The position numbers and the translations under genes were made by a program. Shown one piece after another: positions 56,601 through 64,000 of a stretch of 64,000 nt of DNA; position 1 is the stretch's first letter, and the number at the start of each line of letters is the position of its first letter. The notes under the pieces are model-generated. The model saw nothing but the letters and a program-made list of their open reading frames with translations, had not been told where the DNA came from and searched no databases. Source of the DNA: Heterotrichella gracilis (lineage: Eukaryota > Sar > Xanthophyceae > Tribonematales > Xanthonemataceae). The stretch is from assembly GCA_032358255.1 (NCBI GenBank), contig JAULBX010022741.1, positions 1-64,000 on the forward strand, in the 5' to 3' direction.

Positions 56601-59600
56601 CCTCGTCATCCGCCGCAGCGCCCCCGGTGACCTCCCCGCCGCCCTCAAGCCCCAAGGGGGTTAACTGGGAGACAAGGGACATGTAATCAAGGATGCAGCC
56701 TGTCGTTAAGCAGGTGCATTGGGTAATGGAAATGTGCGAGCAAAAAATCAACAGAAACTAGTAATTACAAGGGTCACAAAATTTATTTGAAGTCACTTAC
56801 AGGGAGCCAAACCTGGGCTCACAAGACTGTTGGAGGTGCTTATGAATAACGCCCGTCACGCAAATCCATCAGCAGAGGCAATGATGGACGCATGCGCACA
56901 AACGATTCCATGTAAAATGTACTTTTTAACTAACCCTAAAAGCCACATTTTCCAGATATTCCTATAGCATACCTGGATATTTGCCCACCCGAGCGCTGCA
57001 GCCGATGAGATGACGTCAGCATGCGCACGGTCCACCGCGGCCAACAGCGGCTTGACAAGTGTCAGCGACAGCCACTCGCGAAACCTCTCCCGCCACACCT
57101 GGGGCAGGACAGGGTAATACATGTACTCAGGAGGGGGTGAAAATATGCCCTTGGGAGTGCAATTCTGGAATGAAGAAACACGACAGGGTTGAATGCACGT
57201 CCCAGAGACTGTCTAACACACTGCAGCAAAAGCACACCATTGCGCACCTCCAGTGTCCTCTCATCGCACTTGAGCTTGTTGACGGCTGCATCCACACCCT
57301 CGGGAGGGGTGGGGGCCACACGCCCATCACCCAGGTACTGCGCACACACACATACATACCCTTTAGGGTTATGCTGCAGCTAGCCACACGCACATACCCA
57401 TCAGGGTCCAACTTTACAGCAAGCAGTGAGCAATACAACCATGCCCTTTAAGGTCGCAACTTTGAAAAAAGTGAAAACAAAGTGACACACCTCCTAGTGA
57501 GTGAGGTTGTCACTCACTACACGCAACTTTTACGGTGCGCGTGAGTTGGCAGCATGGCATTGGGTTTGCAACAATGAGCGCATGTATACACTATATGCAG
57601 CCACCTGGGGCCCCTCCCCTCTCCGCGGTATCTCCCAGATGAGGGCACCCTGTTTTGGACCAGAGTCTGGGGATTGCGCACCTGCGTAGCTGCGGCCACG
57701 TATCGCGGCTGCAGGGAGGGGCGGTAGGTGGGAGGGGCGCCGCCCTGCGGCAGCCGGAGGCCTGGGGAGGACTGTGCCGCAGCGCTGGTGCTGGCACCTG
57801 TCACCCGCACCATGCTGGTCACCTGGCGCAGCGCCCGCGCCCAGCCGCCTTGGGCCGGCGAGGGTTGCGCTGCAGGGCAAGGAGTCGGGGTTGAGGGCCG
57901 GCGATGGCAAGGGGTTTTTATCTGTGTACAGCAGTATATGTTCCGCATGGGTGCGAATCATTCTTGAACTTCATGGATGCAATCAATAAATGGATGCGGG
58001 GACACATACCTGCTGGCTCTGGGGATGGCGGCGGAAAGGTTGGGGATGTAGAATAGGCTGCAAAGGCTGCGTCGGGGCTGGTGGCTGCTGCCATGTCTTC
58101 ATCCAAAGCGTCCTGGTAAAGCATAACAAGCGGGATATGAGAAGGAGTTTAGGGTTTAGGTTTTTCAGGTAACAGAGAAATGCAGCGACCCTGAATACCT
58201 TTACCTGGAAAAACACTGCCGCACGGGCACAGCTGCGAGCAAAAGGAGAATGGGTGGGCATTTGTGGGATAAATTACAAAGAATGGTCAGGCAATTTGTG
58301 GGACGGGATGGATTGGATTCACGTGGGCAAGCCATCTCTAGGAATGGGCTACTGCAACTCCTCTCCGGTTTAGGAATGACGATGGGCGCATCCTAAACCC
58401 TAAAACCTGATCCTTCTCTAGATGGCCAACCCAGCAATAACCGCATCCCTCTGCAGTTGCTCAGGAGTGGTCAAACCCTAAGCCCTGCTCCCTAAATGCA
58501 GATCCTTCTCTAGGAATGGGCACTCACCATGTAACTCTGCAACTGCTCCGGTGTGGTCACCGACTGCGGCGTAGCTTATGGCGATGGGCCTATTCCAAAC
58601 CCTAAACCCTAAACCTTGAACCCTGAACCTTCTCAAGGGATGGCCAACCCAGCACTCACCATGTATCTCTGCAGCTGCTCCGGTGTGGTCACCGATTGCG
58701 GCGTAGCATATGGCGACGCCTGCCTGCCCCCCCGGCCTGCAGAGCTATGCGCCAATGGTGATGGTGTGGCGCCACCCCCACCTGCCGCCACCTGGCGGGC
58801 TGCCTCTGGGGTGGCTGCTGCTGTGGCTGGTGCTGAGGAGGGGGCGGAGGGTGTGAGGGGGCGCGCCTGCCTCTGCAGCACAATCATGTTAGGGATTTAC
58901 GGTTTGCCTCTGCAGCATGATTTAGGGTTAAGGGCCTGTCTCTGCAGCATGGAGTATACACAGCACAATGACACAGACAAGCAGACCATGCGCCATCATT
59001 TGACGCGCCATCGCGCATGCACATGCCATCATACACTGATCCCTTCACACTGCCGTGAGCACAGGGGATTTCATTGCAACAAGGCATTCTGTGGTGCCCG
59101 CTTGCAAGGACGCAAATGGGCAAACAAAAGATACATCTCCCTGGGCATGGCTGCGTTCTCCACCTGGGGTCTGCTTGTCTGTATCATTGTGCTATGCATG
59201 CCCAGACCATGCGCCAAAATTTTGGCGCCATCGCGCATGCATATGCCATCATCCTACACTGATCCCTTACCACTGGAGTGAGCACAGGGAACGCGGGTGC
59301 TGCCTGTTGCTGCGCCTGTTGCTGTGCAGGCTTGGTGCGGGGCGGTGTGGGCTCCAGCCCCAAAAGGAGCTGCTGCTGTTGTGAAAGGCCATACTGCCTG
59401 CGAGTGTGGCGCAAAATTTCAGCAAGATGCAAGGCACCGGTTGGTTTTGGACTTCAGTGCGTTGCACGCAGCTCCGACGCTAATAACAATTGGGGAGTTG
59501 ATCAGGCCGGGTATGCATCGTGGGGGCAAGAATTATTTGCTTGTGAATGGTAATACATGCAATGTATATGCAGCGTGCGGGGTCAGCTGTTGGTGTGCAG

Positions 59601-60468
59601 TCAGCAGTGCTAAAACAACAGTGTATTTACTCAATTTTTAATTATTTGGCAACTGTTCCAACCCCGCTTGGATGATGACTGGATTAAAAGACAATCATGG
59701 GAGCCAACCAAGCCTTATTGATGATGATGAAGTTTTTTTTGCAAGTCCCCCAAGAACGGCTGCACGCTACTGAACCAACAGGCTCTTGCCAATAGTGTTG
59801 GTCTGTAGGACTGCCTTACCACTTGGGTGGCGCGGATGGCGCATACGCGGCCGCTAGCAACGAAGCTGCCGATAGGCCGCACAGCACAGACAGGGTGTAC
59901 AAAAGTCCATCTGCAGAAGAGGATGGGTAGGATGGGTGGATGGGGTGAAGGGGACAGCCCTGAATATACCACAGGGAGGCCGTGTGATAGACAATGCTTG
60001 CATGCCCAACCCTGATGCCAACCCCCAAGCAATAAAAATTTGCCACGTGAAGCGCGTAAGTGTGGCTGTACAGTCCACCTTGTTGCAGTGCTACGAAGGC
60101 CAAAGCTGTTGACCACAATGCATGCATATGCACTGACAAATGCATTATTTTGAACTCTGAACCCTGGATAGGGCGTCAGCCGAGCACGTACCCAGCAAAG
60201 GCTTGACGGCATGGAAATACTCGTTGTCGAGGTGGAGCCAGCGGCTGCATGGGAGAGGGTGTTAGGTGACTGGTACTGGGTTGCATTCGGTACAGAACTA
60301 TGGTGTTAGATGCTGACAGTGTCCCTACCTCCTGGGAGCACAGAACAAGGCCACAGTGCCCAGAGCCAGCATCAAAAACCGTCTGAGGGTTTCGTTTTTG
60401 GCCAGGGGAGGTCGGCGCTGCTTCAACAGATAGTCTGCAAGCTTGCTCTGTTTGGCCAGCACCGCCAT
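53695..60468 (-). CDS. TMEM209: TMEM209 homologue (nuclear envelope/nucleoporin-associated membrane protein)
   Basis: Fourteen exons in transcript order: 60468-60329, 60244-60192, 59910-59820, 59397-59271, 58872-58660, 58112-58010, 57869-57682, 57337-57248, 57098-56973, 56664-56509, 56185-56019, 55413-55206, 54785-54651 and 53820-53695; 640 residues. Two N-terminal membrane segments (FLMLALGTVALFCA; GLLYTLSVLCGLSAASLLAA) are followed by LSQQQQLLLGLEP, as LSP..LLGL in family members. A long Pro/Ala/Ser-rich loop follows, then WRERFREWLSLTLVKPLLAA, SCLTAFTWNGGGRWTGR, WSPDLPTDSALLLYLFCAYL, and the C-terminal NNHHALLDVLLLMMHE and YMGLARVLRP. These match animal TMEM209 and the plant homologue end to end. 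The total length fits the family (about 560 in human). Exon 3 alone would stop at once; its donor TG|GTAAGG joins to G|CAG to give Trp. Confidence 0.88.
54075..54610 (-). repeat. Ladder of five copies of the TMEM209 exon 13 donor edge
   Basis: Plus-strand CTCGTGCA(T/C)CATGAGCAG(C/G)AG-type blocks lie at about 54077, 54296, 54374, 54458 and 54563, ahead of the true exon edge at 54651. They are spaced about 80-110 bp apart (the first gap is about 220) by CCCTAAACCCTAAA tracts. The three nearest keep CTCACCTCGTGCATCATGAG, including the donor. Confidence 0.9.
54880..59070 (-). repeat. Other copies of TMEM209 exon edges
   Basis: 54880-54980 copies the start of exon 13 (AAGGTGGGGGTGG, GCACAGCCAG.GCACCCTGCA in plus view). 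55500-55550 copies the start of exon 12 (GGCGGAATCTGTGGGGAGG). 58440-58470 and 58525-58620 copy the end of exon 5 (CTGCTCCGGTGTGGTCACCG). 58895-58960 copies its acceptor. 58985-59070 copies the end of exon 4 (GCCATCGCGCATGCA, GTGAGCACAGGG). Confidence 0.8.
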
Positions 60469-61353
60469 TGTGACGAGTGTAGGTTCAATCTGACTTCACA
60501 CACTGACACCCATAGTTGAAAAGCCTGAGTGCTTGGGCCTCTACTGGTCCAAGTGATGAACATGCGACACTTTTTGGCAGTGCATCAACTGCTTCGCAAC
60601 GAACCACCCCTAACAGATCTCAGTGAGCTGCGGCGAGTACAAACCCCCCAGGACCTTATGTACAACGTTTGCACAAGCTGCGTTCGTAAGCGTTTGCCAG
60701 ACGAACTACAGTTTGTACGAGCCTACCAGAACTGCTGTGACGTTTTGCATGCATATATGCATGCATCACGCGTCATGTTGTCGTAGGGTTTTTGAAGGGG
60801 AAACCCTCGCCGTGACATGGCATAAAAGTTTGGAAGGTGCAAGTTGATCCACAAGAGGGTCCATAAGAGTATGCTCGCAACTAATGGCAACAAAGGGTTT
60901 CCAGTTCACACTTCACGTTTCTCCAGCAAGCGATACGTTGTTGCGCGGGTGCATGCATGTCACCATCTTCAACCCACCAGCATAACAATTCTGCCAAGCG
61001 TTCTTCGGACAGGTGAATAAGACAAGCCTTCCTGCCTTCAGTTCATCCACAGACTAGATCAGGTTTGGCCACAAGGTGTCACTGTTTAAGCTTGTTTGGG
61101 TTGATCTACTGTACTTGGCCGCCACGATCTGAACTTGCGATGTATAAGCAACCACATGCGGTCAGAGTTGGAGGCAACGGGACGCTCATCTCCGGCTTAA
61201 CGTGCTGACGGCGTCCTTATTGTGAAGTAGTGGTCTCCCAAGCCTGTAGTGCCGCAGTTGCAATATGATAAACCTTAAAAGAGCAAGCTTGACTGCAGGT
61301 CGAACCCATCTCCAGATCCTGAACCCATCTCCAGTTGATCAAGAACGCTCAAG
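60469..61353. other. Divergent promoter region, TMEM209 and APRT
   Basis: Contains no supported exon and no clear motif. GCATGCATATATGCATGCAT near 60747 is a local palindrome. Confidence 0.4.
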
Positions 61354-62668
61354 ATGACTATACTATCCAATTCAGACAAACTGAAGGTAGGGAGGTTTGG
61401 TGTGCCAGATACAAACAGCACCCGCGTTGCCATCCTGCTGACTGCCTGTTGCTTTGCCATCCAGCGTTGCCATCCATCTAACTGCCTGGCGCGATGCCAA
61501 GCAACTAAATGCCTCTTGCACTGCGCAGTTTGTGTCAGACTCTATTGGCACTGTCCCAGACTTCCCCAAGCCAGGCATCATGTTCTATGATGTACAGACC
61601 ATCCTGCTCAACCCCACAGCCTTCCAGTACTCACTGGATCTCCTAACGGAACGGTACAAGGACGTGCAAATAGACGCGATTGCAGGTAGCTATGGCCTCC
61701 GTTCTATATCCTTATCTTGGTTGTGAGTGGCTGGCTGGTTGTGCCTGGCTGATGGGGTGTATTATATGCATTGCTTGATTCACCCTACTGCCATGTCTGC
61801 TTATGTGCACTGGCAAACGGTGCGGGGGCAGGCATGATGTGTAAATAGTATTTTGACAGTGTCATGGTTTCACATGCCGCCTTTGAGGCCTGTGGCTTTG
61901 TGTTTGGTCCACCACTGGCTGATGGGATTGATTACATTTATTTTAAGCTTTTAAAAAGCATTTTGACAGCGTCATGGTTTCACGTGCAGCCTTTGAGGCT
62001 CGTGGCTTTGTGTTTGGCGCACCCCTGGCCCTCGCGCTTGGTGTCCCATTCATAATGCTTCGCAAGCCAGGAAAATTGCCAGGTGAGCTCAAGGATTTCT
62101 TACCTTCAAGCATGGTTTTGGAGCAATGTTCACAAATCGGGTGTACCATGGCAAATGCAAATGAACATGGGAAAGTAGATGCTATTTAGCATGCTGCTTG
62201 GCGGCGCTGTTTGGTGCAACACTGTCTGCAAATCTGGCTGTCTTGCTGGAAAGCATGTTACTAGCTAACTAATTCATTGTGGTATTTGTCTATGGCTTTT
62301 TAATTCGGGTGAGAGGAGCTCCCAGGGATGGCTACGGCGCTGCCGCCTTTGTTGATTACATATCTATCTATCTATCAAATAATCAATTGGGGTGTGCAGG
62401 TGCTACTATCAGCGCGGACTACATCACCGAGTACAGCACTGACTCCATCCACATGAAAGTGGACGCTGTCAAGGCCGGAGACAAGGTGCTGTTGGTGGAT
62501 GACCTCGTTGCAACAGGCGGCACGCTGGCTGCAGGGGCGGCCCTGATTAGGAAAGCGGGCGGTGTCATTGTGGAGGCTGCGTGTGTCATTGAGCTGCCAG
62601 AGTTGAGCGGGCGCAGCAAGATACCCAACATCACTCTTTACACCTTGATTGAGAAGGAGGGTGCATGA
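61354..62668 (+). CDS. APRT: Adenine phosphoribosyltransferase
   Basis: Exons 61354-61386, 61529-61685, 61990-62082 and 62400-62668 give 183 residues, the normal family length. It converts adenine and PRPP to AMP (purine salvage; in plants also cytokinin bases). Motifs: [11 protein letters not shown] near the N terminus, [27 protein letters not shown], and the PRPP loop [17 protein letters not shown], then [12 protein letters not shown]. It has no obvious targeting peptide ([19 protein letters not shown]), so it is probably cytosolic. Intron 2 carries a decayed copy of the start of exon 3. Confidence 0.92.
61853..61925 (+). repeat. Decayed copy of APRT exon 3 acceptor and start
   Basis: ATTTTGACAG.GTCATGGTTTCAC and CCTTTGAGGC, GTGGCTTTGTGTTTGG match 61963-62030. 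The copy's AG acceptor has become CC (CATGCCG), so it should not be spliced. Confidence 0.88.
62185..62275 (+). repeat. Dispersed short repeat, copy 7
   Basis: GCTTGGCGGCGCTGTTTGGT, CTGCAAATCTGGCTGTCTTG, AAGCATGTTACTAGCTAACT. It lies in APRT intron 3. Confidence 0.65.
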
Positions 62669-64000
62669 GCATGTTGGTAAGGTGGATCTTGGTGCGCATT
62701 GACTCTTCATGTCCACTTCCCAATTTGTGCTTCCCATCAAGGGCTCAACAAGGCTTGTTGTTTGTCACTATGTAGATATAATACCACCTTGCCACTATTT
62801 AATATGCTGACCCCTAGTTGTTAGGGACAAACGTGATGTGGCCGGCAACTTGCTACTCGACACTTCTCCGTGCACTGTAGGTTGTTTTTTAAGCTGAAAA
62901 AACAACCAATGTATATATTGTGGGAACATTCCAAATTTGGCACTTCATTGAGCCTACCTTGCCAAGTTTAAAACTCAATGATTGTGGCTTACATGTCTTT
63001 TCAACCGCAAATATCAAAGTTGGATGCTTTCCAATAGATAGGACCGCTAATGAGTCCCTTGGCCCAAGCGTACGCATATTGAACCCGAGTTTAATAAGCC
63101 ATAGGAACTCCGACTGCTATTTAATATGGAAACTCCGCTTGCTATTTAATATGGAACGCACGGCACTGTAACTGAAACACAGTACTTGTGGTACCTCTGA
63201 AACAGAACTACAACTCTACCAGCTCGAAAAGAGCTACAATGTCACCAGATTATAGAGAAACTTTGCGGCGTGCGGCATATGCGGCACCTGGAGTCCATAT
63301 CCACGATTGCCACGAAGTCGTCTTCTTATTGTTAATAACCAATTGTGCCACAGGCTTTTCCCGCCATCATTCAATTGGTGATGAATGTTCACATACAACA
63401 ATGATGCATGCAATAATTGTGTGCTTGGTATTTTTGAGCCAAGAAGAGTCACTCAAACTTAAAGTTGCCACCACCACATTGCCACCACCGAGAAATTATA
63501 AGGAGGAAACAAAACGCCATGGGGGCCCCACACACAGCGGCACACCACATGGATCCAGATAATATTGCTGCGTGACCTGTCTGTGTTTTTCAACATTTTA
63601 TGTTGAAAAACACAGACAGGTCACGCAGCAACTAGTGAAACATGGGGTGGGTAACAAGGGTATAACACCTACTTGGCATGGCCCGGATTCATGTGTGTTG
63701 GTGTATGAATCGTGGGGAGCAAAGAATGAGTTGGCATGCCTGGAGGTGGTAAATAGGTGATACCCAAAACAGGCTAAATGTTAAGTATGCATTTGTTCCT
63801 GATAGAGAACTTGGTGAACTAAGGTGACAGTCAGCGTTCTTCAGAAACCCCAGGTATCCGTTAACATCTCCCCACCCCCCTTTGAAAGGGGAAATTCCGA
63901 TGGCTTCCAATCTATCTGTATGAAAGGCTACGCGATACTGCCTAGAAGCCTTAATAATACATAGCAGCCTGTGCACAAGTTGTGCATGGACAATGGTTTT
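62669..64000. other. Region downstream of APRT
   Basis: No supported exon. It holds a short direct repeat (TGCTATTTAATATGGAA at about 63116 and 63140) and the hairpin at 63565-63631. Confidence 0.4.
63565..63631. repeat. Perfect 32-bp inverted repeat with 3-base loop
   Basis: The left arm 63565-63596 (TTGCTGCGTGACCTGTCTGT and on) and right arm 63600-63631 are exact reverse complements, with loop TTT. The flanks do not continue the pairing. It could be a small-RNA or other hairpin, a foldback, or an assembly artefact. Confidence 0.9.

Noticed and set aside
58205-58232. A 28-bp exon (minus strand, CTGTGCCCG...CCAG) between TMEM209 exons 5 and 6
   Set aside because: Including it shifts the frame and gives an early stop; skipping it restores the family sequence.
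59816-60468. A separate small two-helix membrane protein gene (exon 3 ending in a stop)
   Set aside because: Using donor TG|GTAAGG in exon 3 joins it in phase to LSQQQQLLLGLEP, and the whole then aligns with TMEM209 from end to end.

Overview
This is a nuclear window from a green alga or a close relative (Viridiplantae). The evidence is a thylakoid-lumen PsbP-domain protein, a plastid CRT-like (CLT) transporter, a plant-type RRA arabinosyltransferase (GT77), a uS2 (RPSA) protein very close to the plant form, and a CEP104/FAP256 ciliary-tip protein. Together these suggest a flagellated lineage. Genes are split into 3 to 16 short exons with GT-AG introns (two probable GC-AG). Introns are full of Arabidopsis-type telomere-like words (CCCTAAA/TTTAGGG). 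I cannot name the species.

Layout from left to right: PsbP-domain protein (+, 5' end outside or unresolved, to 2932); secreted JAB/DUF4329-like protein (+, 4155-5968); CLT transporter (-, 7441-10668, first exon unresolved); mitochondrial bS18-like ribosomal protein (+, 12648-14080); unknown coiled-coil protein (-, 14282-16028); CEP104 with a C-terminal TPR block (+, 16715-23870); cytosolic ribosomal protein uS2 (-, 24798-28472); ZIP metal transporter of ZTP29/ZupT type (+, 28968-32920); RRA-like GT77 glycosyltransferase (+, 34139-42482); AAAP/SLC38-like amino-acid permease (+, 44629-51791); TMEM209 homologue (-, 53695-60468); adenine phosphoribosyltransferase (+, 61354-62668). For genes with both ends resolved, the exon lengths and phases add up to whole codon counts, which supports the joins.

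The genes are unrelated housekeeping, organelle, ciliary, Golgi and transport genes, with no operon or pathway cluster. The coiled-coil gene and CEP104 are divergent neighbours, as are CLT/bS18m, uS2/ZIP and TMEM209/APRT, so each pair may share a promoter region.

The most striking property is structural. Most of these genes carry truncated, diverged copies of pieces of their own exons in the adjacent intron or 3' UTR. The copies usually span a splice site or the stop codon, occur two to six times, and are often separated by CCCTAAA words. Some keep usable splice sites and open frames, for example an alternative terminating exon in RRA, a 39-bp repeat of 5' splice sites in ZIP, and a stop-creating acceptor copy in the permease. 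Others are decayed. Further items are a dispersed short repeat family (about 45-95 bp, seven copies) and a perfect 32-bp hairpin near the right end. I saw no rRNA, tRNA, CRISPR or recognisable transposon coding region.
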